Of a stretch of DNA of 64,000 nt, positions 10,837 to 23,086 are shown in pieces. The translations under genes were made by a program, and so were the position numbers. The notes below the pieces were generated by a model, which did no database searches, had not been told where the DNA came from, and worked only from the letters and a program-made list of their open reading frames with translations. The stretch comes from Owenia fusiformis (Eukaryota; Annelida; Polychaeta; Sabellida; Oweniidae), in assembly GCA_903813345.2 (NCBI GenBank), contig CAIIXF020000006.1, positions 5,628,989 to 5,692,988 on the forward strand. The letters run 5' to 3'. Every line of letters begins with the position of its first letter. Positions within the stretch are counted from its first letter, which is position 1.

Positions 10837-11620
10837 AACTAGATAACGGCAACTCCGCGGAGTAGCAAATCCCAATGAACAAAATATCAATTACCGAATT
10901 CCAATCAATTATACTCATTACTTTGGTTAAAATTGAAAAAATTAGATTTTAGAATTGCGAATTCCTGCAAAGCAGCCATTATGAATTTTCTGAGGTACAA
11001 ATCTGAAAAATAATACCATAATTATGATCTACTCCAAAAATCCTTCAATTTGAGTATAATATAGCCATACTTTGAAGGGATCGAAAAATTATTGCGAAAT
11101 CGTACATTAGACGGTCATTTTGAATTTTACGAGGCTCGAATCAGAAAAAAGATACAATATTTGCAATCTACTCTTAATTGCCTTTCATTTGAGTATAATA
11201 AAGCTATATTTCAGAAAGATCTAAAAATTAGCGAAAATTTATGTTTTCCTGACCCCCGATACATGGCCCCTGGGGGTCAGGATGAAAAACACGGAATATA
11301 TGTGAAATAGATAAATGTTGTGAATATACTACTAAAATTTCAAACAATAATATTAATTGCTTTGGTTTAGAATGAAAAATTTATGATTTTTGTGAAAAAG
11401 TCCCGTCATTTTTAAAGCGGCGGCCATCTTGAAAAAATTTTTTTTTGCGTAGAACTATTCACCAATATACATCTTTCCACTAAATATGAAGAAAATCTGT
11501 CTACTAGTATTCGAGTTATCTTCCGGAAGGACAGACGGACGGACGGACTGACGGACGGACTGACGGACGGATGGAGGGCTTCACTATATCCCTACCGAAC
11601 TTCGTTCGTTGGGATAATAA
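10837..11620 (+). mobile_element. Dispersed nonautonomous repeat (aactag...gggataataa family), near full-length
   Basis: It starts with aactagataacggcaactcc then gcggagtagcaaatccc, and ends with a ggac/ggact microsatellite (11528-11570) followed by ccgaacttcgttcgttggga and taataa. The same start is seen inverted at 38093-38137 and 57450-57493. The same end recurs at 47590-47675 and, inverted, at 55176-55260 and 59606-59680. No transposase or reverse transcriptase is encoded. Confidence 0.7.
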
Positions 11621-12617
11621 ACCTTACAAGACCCTAGCTTCATCTAGAAATACAAATGGGGGGGGGGCTGATGCATGACTTGAATGTAATCTAGTGAACG
11701 ATTGCATTTAGGGAATACTATTCAAAAACATGTTAATCATTCAGTTCAGAAGTAGAATATAGAGGTTATCATTTACTGAGAGGTATTGGATATGGGTTTT
11801 ATTCAGGGTTATTATTAAACATAACTAAGCATTAATAACAAGAGTGTTACTGATAAATATGCAATGTGATAACAACAGGAGAAACACAGCTGAGCATTAT
11901 CATGATCATGATAGATCTCTTAATATTAGTTAATATCACTACTCAATACTATGAAGTATAGACTGTACATGATATCTCTCTAATTTCCTGTTCTGAATGA
12001 TGCATTTTAATATAATTTATAAGAGTCCTTGAGCCATCATATCAAACTCTCATATTTCAAGGAATTCCCAAATTCCATTAGACAGTCTACACCAACTTTG
12101 ATATCCCTTGACTCAGGTCTGACCTGATCATTTGTAAAACTCTGATGTTTAACATTCACTCTCTGTGATAAATGTGGATGTATTTCACAGTTTTACTATT
12201 CTATTAAGTTTTTCTCTACATTAAAACCTGGTTTAATGTACATTATTGCTGGAAGGAGCTAAGTGAGTGAACTGTGATAGAACACCCAAAATATGTTATA
12301 CTGTACAACTATAATAATAACTGTAAAACTACTCCTTTCTCCATTTATTGAAATTGGTTGGTGAGCAATGGCCAGAGGAAAGGAATGCATAAATTTTAAA
12401 TGGAATATCCGGTCTTAAAATTATGAATCACAAAAACATTGAAAAGGCCAACTTCAACATCTACTGCTGAGACAGGCCTCAGAGGGTGGGGGAGGGGGTG
12501 GTTAGCAGATGTCCAAAATTTCTTTAACTGACTTCTGAAAGCTTTAAACACATTTGCTCAATAAAACCTAAGACCAACAGGGTAGAAAATAATTATGAAT
12601 TACCTTTTAAAGATTAC
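11621..12617. other. Noncoding stretch
   Basis: Contains a G10 homopolymer near 11659 and a G-rich run near 12487. No gene was recognised. Confidence 0.4.
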
Positions 12618-12669
12618 CTTCTGCAGTTCCAAAAACCAAATACCTTATAGGAGTATGTTATGTATGTCT
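12618..12669 (-). CDS. Candidate internal exon of the minus-strand gene (tentative)
   Basis: This 52-bp segment lies between a tacag acceptor and an AGAAG|gtaatc donor on the minus strand. One frame is open and reads TYITYSYKVFGFWNCR, an aromatic, beta-strand-like peptide. The two bases left at the donor (AG) are in phase with the candidate exon at 9693-9754. The entry phase does not match the candidate at 15039-15098, so at least one exon would be missing between them. No family assignment is made. Confidence 0.25.
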
Positions 12670-12956
12670 CTGTAGTACCCTAAAGTCAGTATGACTTTCC
12701 TTCAATGTGAAAGCACATATGAACATTACCTTTCAAGTTAATTTAAATAAAAATCAGATAATATGAGTCTGACTTGATTTAAACCTTGTTGATTTAAAGA
12801 TTGTTTTGGACCTCAAAACACATATCATGTTAGTCAATGCTATCTAAAATAAAACACAACTGAATTTTTAAGGACTATTCATCTTGTACACCAAAGCTGT
12901 ATAATTTGAATGCTTTGCCAGCTAGACCAATTCATCATGCTTGCCATTTTATTTTT

Positions 12957-14875
12957 AGGGCTGTCACATATGGAAGTTATGTAGAGGCATTCAACATGTA
13001 ACCTGGGGCAAAGGTGACAAATCTGCTCATATAATAGGGTTGTCACATATGGAAGTTATGTAGATGCATTCAACATGTAACCTGGGGCAAAGGTGACAAA
13101 GCTGCTCATATAATAGGGTTGTCACATATGGAAGTTATGTAGATGCATTCAACATGTAACCTGGGGCAAAGGTGACAAATCTGGTAATATAATAGGGTTG
13201 TCACATATGGAAGTTATGTAGATGCATTTAACATGTAACCTGGGGCAAAGGCGACAAATCTGGTCATATGATAGGGTTGTCACATATGGAAGTTATGTAG
13301 AGGCATTCAACATGCAACCTGGGTCAAAGGTGACAAATCTGGTCATATGATAGGGTTGTCACATATGGAAGTTATGTAGAGGCATTCAACATGCAAACTG
13401 GGGCAAAGGTGACAAAGCTGGTCATATGATAGGGTTGTCACATATGGAAGTTATGTAGAGGCATTCAACATGCAAACTGGGGCAAAGGTGACAAAGCTGG
13501 TCATATGATAGGGTTGTCACATATGGAAGTTATGTAGATGCGTTCAACATGTAACCTGGGGCAAAGGTGACAAAGCTGGTCATATGATAGGGTTGTCACA
13601 TATGGAAGTTATGTAGATGCATTCAACATGTAACCTGGGGCAAAGGTGACAAATCTGCTCATATAATAGGGTTGTCACATATGGAAGTTATGTAGATGCA
13701 TTCAACATGTAACCTGGGGCAAAGGTGACAAAGCTGCTCATATAATAGGGTTGTCACATATGGAAGTTATGTAGATGCATTCAACATGTAACCTGGGGCA
13801 AAGGTGACAAATCAAGTTATGTAGATGCATTCAACATGTAACTTGGAGCAAAGGTGACAAAGCTGTTCATATAATAGGGTTGTCACATATGGAAGTTATG
13901 TAGATGCATTCAACATGTAACCTGGGGCAAATGTGACAAATCTGGTCATATGATAGGGTTGTCACATATGGAAGTTGTGTAGATGCATTCAACATGTAAC
14001 CTGGGGCAAAGGTGACAAATCTGGTCATATGATAGGGTTGTCACATATGGAAGTTATGTAGATGCATTCAACATGTAACCTGGGGCAAAGGTGACAAAGC
14101 TGGTCATATGATAGGGTTGTCACATATGGAAGTTATGTAGATGCATTCAACATGTAACCTGGGGCAAAGGTGACAAATCTGGTCATATGATAGGGTTGTC
14201 ACATATGGAAGTTTGTAGATGCATTCAACATGCAACCTGGGGCAAAGGTGACAAATCTGGTCATATAATAGGGTTGTCACATATGGAAGTTATGTAGATG
14301 CATTCAACATGTAACCTGGGGCAAAGGTGACAAATCTGGTCATATGATAGGGTTGTCACATATGGAAGTTATGTAGATGCATTCAACATGTAACCTGGGG
14401 CAAAGGTGACAAAGCTGCTCATATGATAGGGTTGTCACATATGGAAGTTATGTAGAGGCATTCAACATGCAAATTGGGGCAAAGGTGACAAATCTGGTCA
14501 TATGATAGGGTTGTCACATATGGAAGTTATGTAGAGGCATTCAACATGTAGTCATATGATAGGGTTGTCACATATGGAAGTTATGTAGAGGCATACAACA
14601 TGCAAATTGGGGCAAAGGTGACAAATCTGGTCATATGATAGGGTTGTCACATATGGAAGTTATGTAGAGGCATTCAACATGTAACCTGGGGCAAAGGTGA
14701 CAAATCTGGTAATATAATAGGGTTGTCACATATGGAAGTTATGTAGATGCATTCAACATGCAAATTGGGGCAAAGGTGACAAATCTGGTCATATGATAGG
14801 GTTGTCACATATGGAAGTTATGTAGATGCATTCAACGTGTAACCTGGGGCAAAGGTGACAAATCTGGTCATATTA
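12957..14875. repeat. 79-bp satellite, about 24 copies
   Basis: Units start gggttgtcacatatggaagt, then tatgtagatgcattcaacat, then gtaacctggggcaaaggtga. Variants (gatgc/gaggc, gtaacc/gcaaac, ggtcatatgata/gctcatataata) fall in blocks, suggesting local homogenisation. Truncated units occur near 13813 and 14549. Confidence 0.97.
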
Positions 14876-15038
14876 GAGGTAAAACTCTCAAAAACAGGAA
14901 ATTCACAATATGTTTGTCCCCAATGTGAGAAACACATCTACTTGATGTTAATATTTCTCAGTTGAATCAGAAATAAAAGAACATTGATTCAGCATCAAGT
15001 ACAAGTGTAAATGACATTCACATTTGAAGAACAGTTAC

Positions 15039-15098
15039 CTTGACCCAACTAGTTTCTGCTTCTCTTTAACATCACAGGAAATTCTAAGCTGGTAGTTA
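15039..15098 (-). CDS. Candidate internal exon of the minus-strand gene (tentative)
   Basis: This 60-bp segment is bounded on the minus strand by an acceptor (agtttcag) and a donor (TCAAG|gtaact). The frame that needs two bases from the previous exon is open and reads NYQLRISCDVKEKQKLVGS, a plausible folded-domain strand followed by a basic stretch. It sits between the 79-bp and 28-bp satellites. Its entry phase fits the candidate exon at 19400-19432. Function unknown. Confidence 0.35.
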
Positions 15099-15769
15099 CT
15101 GAAACTATGTTATTTACAGAATCTCTTCGTTAACCTTGATTCTCTGATTTTCTAAAATGGCTACATGAATCTTTACTGAGACCAGTTTTCAAAATGCTGT
15201 AATTCTGCATATTTTGATTAGGAAATAGCAAAAACTGGTCAATATTGCAAAGTCAAAATATCAATTTATTTACATGTGACCCCCTCCCTATAAACTCACC
15301 TCAAAGTTAAGTGGAAAGGGGAAGCTAAGGTCCATAGACTAATACAAGAGTTCATTGCTACTTTAATTCTATATAGACCAAGCCCTTGAACAGATGGGTA
15401 CATGTACCAAGATATATCACTCCACTTGCAATATTGGTTGCATTAGAATTTCAAACATGAGGTAAAATAAATAAATCATTGGATTACCTAAATATTAAAA
15501 TAACAATTTACAGTAATTTGAAACATGAACAGTTGCAAAATAAAAGGCTATTCTAGTAAAAATGATCTGAGAAAAATCTGCTGCGAATGAAAAGTGCAAC
15601 TTACTGTATTAAAACTATCTTTATTCAATTCATTCAAACATTTACAACTGTAAAAAAGGGTCATCAAGACTTTGATATAAAACATGTCATTTCAATTGAA
15701 CATTGGCCAGGAGTGAAGATCAAAATGAGTAAACAAGAAAATAATATTATAATCCATCTCAGCTTACAT
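15099..15769. other. Noncoding stretch before the 28-bp satellite
   Basis: No recognised gene or repeat apart from the start of the satellite. Confidence 0.4.
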
Positions 15770-16375
15770 CTACATGTAAATATATTTAGATTGACATCTA
15801 CATGTAAATATATTTTGATTGACATCTACATGTAAATATATTTAGATTGACATCTTCATGTAAATATATTTTGATTGACATCTTCATGTATATATATTTA
15901 GATTGACATCTACATGTAAATATATTTTGATTGACATCTACATGTAAATATATTTAGATTGACATCTACATGTAAATATATTTAGATTGACATCTACATG
16001 TAAATATATTTTGATTGACATCTACATGTAAATATATTTAGATTGACATCTACATGTAAATATATCTTGATTGACATCCGCATGTAAATATATTAAGATT
16101 GACATCTACATGTAAATATATTTTGATTGACATCTTCATGTAAATATATTTTGATTGACATCTACATGTAAATATATTTTGATTGACATCTTCATGTAAA
16201 TATATTTTGATTGACATCTTCATGTATATATATTTTGATTGACATCTACATGTAAATATATTTTGATTGACATCTTCATGTAAATATATTTTGATTGACA
16301 TCTACATGTAAATATGTTTTGATTGACATCTACATGTAAATATATTTTGATTGACATCTTCATATTTTGATTGAC
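15770..16375. repeat. 28-bp minisatellite, about 21 copies
   Basis: Unit: ttgacatctacatgtaaata plus tattttga. Variants are catctacatg/catcttcatg and tttaga/ttttga. Every third unit realigns the frame, which makes repetitive ORFs on the minus strand. Not a gene. Confidence 0.95.
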
Positions 16376-17109
16376 ATACCAAATAATGGAAAGACCCCTT
16401 AGGGAGGAGATGGAGGCAAGAATATGCACTTCATTAGGGGAGGGGGGAGGGGTAAGGATGGAGAAGTGGGACTGAGCTGGGAAAAACATGTGGGGTGGAT
16501 AAAGGGGGAACTGTAGAATCACCTAGACAGAAATATTGGTTGACCTACCTACCCCTAAAACCTACACAAAATAATTTAATGACATGTTTCAATGAAACAT
16601 TAATCATCACAAGTCATGATGTGCTAATAATGAGCATAAATTCATTATCTAGCTTTGCTGACAAATATTTCAAAAATTTATGAAAAATATTTATATGAGC
16701 CAACAGTGTTTAGATTCTGCCAAAAAAGCCAATTGGCATTTTGTACAAATCTTTTCTGAATTTCATTTCAACAGTATTTTCCATATTCCATAGGTGTATT
16801 CACTTGGTAAAGTTCTACAAAATCAAAGTAAACAAAAATCAGAGAGGCATGGAATACAGGTTTCATTTAATACTGAAACAACCAACCAACCAAAGCATGC
16901 AGACAATATATCTAGAGCCATCTAGCCTCCAAGACAAATCTATGACACTGACACAAATATTCTCTAGAAATAAAAGGATGACAAACTGAGTAAAATCTGA
17001 ACATTAATGTAACTCACTTTTGCTTTTGACACTAGTCTATAAATCGCACCAGGGCTAGACCATCAAATCTATGTTTCAATACAGCTTTTTCCTTTTAAAT
17101 TTGGTAATC
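16376..17109. other. Noncoding stretch between satellites
   Basis: A G-rich segment lies at 16436-16510. A possible minus-strand donor at about 17010 is preceded by a short open frame (GAIYRLVSKAK), but its phase fits no neighbouring candidate. No gene is called. Confidence 0.35.
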
Positions 17110-17720
17110 TCGAATGTCCCCTCTAGATCTAATGTTGTGGCTAGAATGATCATGATGATCTCTTGATATTCTCTAGATCTAATGTTGTGGCTAGAATGAT
17201 CATGGTGATCTCTTGATATTCTCTAGATCTAATGTTGTGGCTAGAATGATCATGGTGATCTCTTGATATTCTCTAGATCTAATGTTGTGGCTAGAATGAT
17301 CATGGTGATCTCTTGATATTCTCTAGATCTAATGTTGTGGCTAGAATGATCATGGTGATCTCTTGATATTCTCTAGATCTAACGTTGTGGCTAGAATGAT
17401 CATGGTGATCTCTTGATATTCTCTAGATCTAATGTTGTGGCTAGAATGATCATGGTGATCTCTTGATATTCTCTAGATCTAATGTTGTGGCTAGAATGAT
17501 CATGATGATCTCTTGATATTCTCTAGATCTAATGTTGTGGCTAGAATGATCATGATGATCTCTTGATATTCTCTAGATCTAATGTTGTGCCTAGAATGAT
17601 CATGATGATCTCTTGATATTCTCTAGATCTAATGTTGTGGCTAGAATGATCATGATGATCTCTTGATATTCTCTAGATCTAATGTTGTGCCTAGAATGAT
17701 CATGGTGATCTCTTGATATT
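17110..17720. repeat. 50-bp minisatellite, 12 copies
   Basis: Highly homogeneous units: ctctagatctaatgttgtgg, ctagaatgatcatggtgatc, tcttgatatt. The only common variants are catgatgatc/catggtgatc and gtgg/gtgc. It contains BglII-like agatct and partly palindromic atgatcat. Confidence 0.97.
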
Positions 17721-18231
17721 TCAATACACTGACATACAATCCAATGGAGGACATTTCCCAAGATGCATTGCAGATCAATATGATGATATAATAACTAAGG
17801 CACATTCTCTCAGACATTATAGACTTTTGAACTGACTATCTTTACCCATTCCCATTCCCCTGCAAGATAAATTGCTGATTAGATCAACAGAGGTAAGATG
17901 GGACAATTGGGAATAATTCTGGGTAAAATCAACTAATACATTATTCTATATAACTTAAGGTTAGAGTGACACAAAATGTAGCAGATCACCAGTCTGTGAA
18001 GCTCTCTTTAATCCTAGTTGAAAAACCTTTCAAACACAATGTGAATGGGTTGGGTTTTCTTGAGTATAAATGATACAAATACAAAAATTGAGGATGTACT
18101 TGGTTGACATTAATAAAATACTAAAAGCAGGGGAGATATACTGAAAGTGATAACTGGAGGGATTTGATGTTTTCTTCATTTTTTCCTTGAGGTTCCCAAA
18201 AAGAGGACTTAAATTCCAAACATACCTCATC

Positions 18232-18415
18232 CAGGCCTGTAGCCAGGGGGGGGGGGTCCCCGGCCAAAAAATCTTTCAAAATCATGCAGTTTTTCACCAT
18301 TCTGAGCACTTTTTAAGTGATTTTGGCCATTTTAGGACCAAAATTGTCACAAGTGAACCCCCTGGAATTTTTCAAAAAGTGAACCTCCCCTTGGCAAATC
18401 CTGGCTACAGGCCTG
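18232..18415. mobile_element. Small hAT-like MITE, 184 bp
   Basis: The termini CAGGCCTGTAGCCAGG (left) and the reverse complement of the right end (CAGGCCTGTAGCCAGG) match. The flanks tcatc at 18227-18231 and 18416-18420 make a 5-bp target duplication. The left interior has a G9 run. No coding capacity. Confidence 0.8.
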
Positions 18416-18420
18416 TCATC

Positions 18421-19399
18421 TTAATATTCATAACTGTGAATGATTCCCAGGGCCAAGAAAACAAAGCACGAATGATCTCTATCAATTAATGTATAGCTGT
18501 ATTATATGCAGGGAAATTTTTATGAGATCACCTTTATGAGATTATGTTATACTTTCATAAAGATTATTCCAGCATGTTTTTAATAAGTACGTAGGTAGAA
18601 TATCATTACATATAATAACAAAGTACTATCTAGCTTATTTTAACATAATCAATGTTCTAACAGGGCAAAGTTATCTTTATTCAATTCTGATGAATAAAAG
18701 ACGATGGCAAGAGAGGTGTTATAGATAGATAAGATGTAACAAATGACTTCCTAGATATAAAGGCTTCTACCATCCCAAAGACCACTATTATGTAATAGCT
18801 ATGCACAAGGCTAAGCATATCTTACAACACATGTTTATACACTAAATTACTAATACAGGGTGTTGAATAAATACTGATAAAAATCATGTACATTTTTGTC
18901 ATATTTTTTAGATGTTTTCAAGAATACACGATAGGAACACTTGAACACTTCAATGTGAATACCTCTCTAAAGAGAACAAATTTTAACAAACCCTTCATTT
19001 ATGCATCTAAGATCTTATACATTAAACACCTAACAGCACAACATAAAATCACAATTACAGTATGTAAAACTCAAGTCTCCTACTTGACTTTCTTCCCCTC
19101 CTGTTCTCACTTTGCAATTTGGAAGTGTTTACAATTGAATATAATACAACATTTTTTTTCGTTAGAATGAGAATGAATCAATTGATTTTCAGGCATTTCT
19201 ATATAATTTTATTGTCATTTCCATCTTTTAGCTTGTTAAACCCATTCATGGCTAACTTCACTCCTTCCCTCACTATTTTGCATTTAAAACATGACTTAGC
19301 CTGCCTCATTTTGGTGAGAATTCTTCCTCAGATTCTAACATAGCTTATCTTAATTATGATGTTGATTATCAAGGTATGAAATATCTCAATGGCACTCAC
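18421..19399. other. Noncoding stretch
   Basis: AT-rich sequence with scattered short frames. The 94- and 74-residue plus-strand ORFs show no recognisable domain and are not called. Confidence 0.4.
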
Positions 19400-19432
19400 C
19401 TGTGTGTGATAAGCTCCTGTATTAAGTCAAGT
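19400..19432 (-). CDS. Candidate small exon of the minus-strand gene (tentative)
   Basis: A strong donor (CACACAG|gtgagtg) closes a minus-strand frame reading LDLIQELITH, an amphipathic-helix-like peptide. The frame stays open about 20 bases further upstream, so the acceptor is uncertain. The AG chosen here is ttactag. It leaves AG, which fits the entry phase of the candidate at 15039-15098. Spurious GT-AG pairs of this size are common, so this is weak evidence. Confidence 0.25.
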
Positions 19433-20805
19433 CTAGTAACTAAACACTTACACCTTCACTCCCCAACAGTATGGAAATTACTGACTTTGATGATTATATT
19501 ATCTTTTGCCTCTTAGTGATCAACTAGACTAGCTAACAATTTATATGCAGTAGATGTTATCCTAAAGTTGTCCTTATGTTGCTTGGCATGATGATTGTCT
19601 CAGGACATATGTAGGTCTATGACACATATGTACGTGGGCATATATGTAGGTCTATGTATGACAGGCACTACCATTCACAAATATCTGTCAGTCTGTGAAT
19701 AATGTCTAGATCATGAAAGCAGTAACAATTTGCTGTTTCTCCATACATGTACTTCCAGTAAACTGAGAAATATGATGTCCTCCAATCCTTAACAAGTGAT
19801 TACTGTATACATAAATATGTCAGACAGGTGTAAGTAATTTGATAAAAATCCAGGAAAATCCAGTGTTTTCGTCCAAGTTCGAACAACCACTGATACCGTC
19901 AGATGAAATTGATAGATACATGCTGAAAATTTGGACCACATTTAACAAGGTTGACTCAGATAGTAGTGACATCTTTATTACTTACTTGAGTTTAAAAACG
20001 ACAGTACATTTCACAAAAATGTTTTGATTGAACTTTGAATTTCTCCTGTAAAAACAATTAAATAAAACTGCATTGTTCTCCTGGTTTGACATAACTTGAT
20101 AAAATCATAACCACTGTGATAAAGGTAGACACAGTCATTTCAGTCTGAGAAAGTTTATCATGTAGTGGCTAGAAATGGTCTTCTGGACTGTCATTGGCTT
20201 TCAACTCTAATTGAAAGCCCATGGGACTGTTTCGGATCTAACTTCACAATAGTATGACGATTCTGCTTCTTAAAACATGATTTCAGCTGAAATAAGCCAG
20301 TCTCTGTGTCCTACGGTTCTTTAACAAAGACACAGTCAAGAAAATGTAGTAGCAATAGTGGCCCATGGTGGCAAATTGAGGTCCATGGACCGTAGCCTTG
20401 CCCAAGTCAGTCTGTTTTACTTATTTTGATTTCTATTATGACTGCCTTGTACCAATGAGAAAGCTACGTGCTTTACCGACTCAATATTTATGTCAGTAAA
20501 TTTAACCAATCAATGACGGCTCTGCAGCATTAGCTCATTATTATGCACGGTCAAAACACGGTCACGGTCAACACTTTTCAAAACAAATCTTGCACAAATT
20601 CATCATGAAAATACAAATATTTTATCAGATAAATATCAATCAGAGCTTAGTCTAGTGGATGCCATAGCATCAATCGGATACCCAGAGCTGAGGTGAGATT
20701 TCAACAAGGTGAAGGAACGTTGAAAAGTTCGCTGAAGTGATCGAACATGATAGCAAGATCTAGGCTGAGATTCCAGATCAATCATGACTCTTGCCAATCA
20801 ATACG
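19433..20805. other. Noncoding stretch; possible 5' exon donor at 20690
   Basis: A small palindrome built of ggctttcaa/ttgaaagcc lies at 20197-20226 and resembles the ends of the element at 48972-49513. A consensus donor (gctgag|gtgaga) at about 20690 could end an untranslated plus-strand exon, but this is unproven. Confidence 0.3.
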
Positions 20806-20814
20806 GTTTCAAGG

Positions 20815-22559
20815 GGAATGTTATAAAAACCCTTCGACCTTCGACCTGCACCTTCGACCTTCACCTTCGACGTACAGGGTGTCCAAAAAGCGGGCCAAAA
20901 AGAAAGTTATAAAAACCCTTCGACCTGCACCTTTGACTTTTCTTATGACAATTGTCAAAGTCCAAAAATATTTCCAAGTCCAACTTCACGTAGATTATGA
21001 AATTGAACGGAGCTCTGTCCTCGTTGAAAGTTAGCTTTCATCTCTTGAGTTTACATCGGCAAAATACTTTATAGGCATGGTGACGTCATCACTTTTTGGA
21101 CAAGATTTCAAAGTTAAATAATAAGTTATTGACGCCATATCCCGTTTTAATATTGATCACACAACAAGACTATAATTGGAACTCAATAAATAGAACAGTA
21201 ATTGATCGCTACTTACTCTAATTTTACTTCGATTCAATCGAATCAAAACCAGGAATTAAGTTCTAAAAAGGGAAACTTCCATTTAAACTACCCGATTGAC
21301 TACCCGATCAACATCAACAGAATCTTAATTTGATAACATGAAAACGCTATTTCACCCCTGTAACTATACCTAGAGTATTGCAAACGTTGCTACAAATTAA
21401 GATCTTAATGATCTCACCTGTGAACCACAAATCAAGTGTAATAAATGAATAATAACGAGTACACAGCACTAAATAAAAAATAAAAAATTCAAAATTTTGG
21501 GGTTTGTAGAAAAACCGGGTACCGGGTAGTAAATCCTCCATGCTGGGTTCAAACTTGGTACCCGGTACCCGGTTGAAAAAATCGGGTACCCCAAAAAACA
21601 AAAAATACGAATAAATAACATAATTCGATCATTAGAAAACGTGTAAGATTTGTTTTGAATTTACAAAAATGTATATAACTTCCTTCAAAATTGAGCTAGA
21701 AGCTTCAAATAAAAAGCATACCAAGTTTGAACCCAGCATGGAGGATTTACTACCTGGTACCCGTTTTTTTTCTACAAACCCAAAATTTTGTTACAATATC
21801 AGGGTTGTCAACTTGGGACCATCTAACATGAGGTATGAGTACCGTAATCCAACACCAAATTTGAAAATTCAGAACAATACCTGGCACATATGGCGCTCGT
21901 GATCCACTATAAAACGCTTACCCCCCATAGTGTTATATATCAAAATGTACCTGTTCATATAGGGGTTCGATTGATCTACATCAAATTATAGGGAGTCAGG
22001 TTACTTTTTGAGATATCAGCGTCCATTTATTGTAATTCGCGTTTGCTACCATCGCCTCAATTCTGAGATGACGGGCCAAACGCGTAGTAAACATGATCAC
22101 GTCAGAACTATTTTGACCTACATCGCTATTTTCGTAATTCAAATGAAAGTTGAACTCCTCCTCATTATTTTGATACCAAATAGTGGCATACTAGGTACCC
22201 TAGAAGCCAACTATGGCGTTATTTAGAACAAAACCACAAGTGTTTAAATGGACTATATCCTTTTGGCGGATGGATATGGAACCTCATACCATGAGTGACT
22301 TCCAAATGTTGAACACCTTCCTTCAAACATTGGACAGCTTCAGTGAACACTGGCAGATTTTGGACACCTAAAATTTTTCCAGCTCGCTCACGCTCGCTGT
22401 TCAGATCCGTCAACGAGGGGGGGGTAGGTGTGAATATTTTTGAAACAAATGCGTGATATATACACATATTTTGTACCAAATGCGTGACATAGACGGCAAT
22501 CGCGTGCAAAGACCGAACGGAATGCGTTCACCCAGGTCGAAGGGTTTTTATAACATTCC
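20815..22559. mobile_element. Mutator-like (MULE) nonautonomous element, 1,745 bp
   Basis: The terminal inverted repeats GGAATGTTATAAAAACCCTT (+CGACCT) and their reverse complement at 22534-22559 are intact. The flanks gtttcaagg at 20806-20814 and 22560-22568 form a perfect 9-bp target duplication, the size typical of MULEs. Behind the left TIR, a partial second TIR-like copy appears (gttataaaaacccttcgacc, about 20908-20927), along with a string of ccttcgacc repeats. No transposase-like frame was seen. Superfamily assignment rests on TIR and duplication length. Confidence 0.85.
21490..21790. repeat. Foldback nested in the MULE-like element
   Basis: A left arm of about 70 bp (21490-21558; aaattttggggtttgtagaa ... 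ccatgctgggttcaaacttg) is mirrored at 21721-21790. The left arm also carries a short gggtacc-rich run. The small ORFs on both strands arise from the arms. Confidence 0.8.
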
Positions 22560-23086
22560 GTTTCAAGGCGGTAATTCAAGATCAGATAAGCAAAAAATAC
22601 CGACCTGGCTTGGCCTAAGCTTCAATAAGCTCCTTACATGGACCGCAGACCGTTCCAAACAAATTTTAAATAATTTCAATAGATCTACACTTAGGCTATA
22701 CAGAGCTCTATAATGCATTTCATAGCAATAAATTGGTCAGAAAAGTATCTCTACGTACCTTTGAACTTGCATCATCGGCTCTCAAAATTCCATAAGAGAG
22801 AAACAACTGTCAATTCGGGTAAAGTTGATCATATTTCGAAGATTTGTTTTACCTCGAAACCACTTGCTATCCACGTTCCTGGCCTAAAAATCACAGCCTC
22901 GGTAAAACCCCATTAAATAATCACAGCAAAAACCTTATGAATAATAGATCAAAACATTAAGTTGTTATTTATCATCTAATAGGGTCTTTTGTAATTTATT
23001 AATAATTTCGGATTACAACTAATTTTGATGAGAATACATGTTCAGGGCGAAAGAGGAAGTTCGAAACTTTGACTTGAACTTCCAAA

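Noticed and set aside
16990-17050. Short minus-strand open segment GAIYRLVSKAK before a gtgagt donor
   Set aside because: Its phase does not fit either neighbouring candidate exon and its acceptor is weak.
22008-22713. Several 63- to 96-residue ORFs on both strands
   Set aside because: They overlap the MULE-like element or its edge, contradict one another and show no domain.
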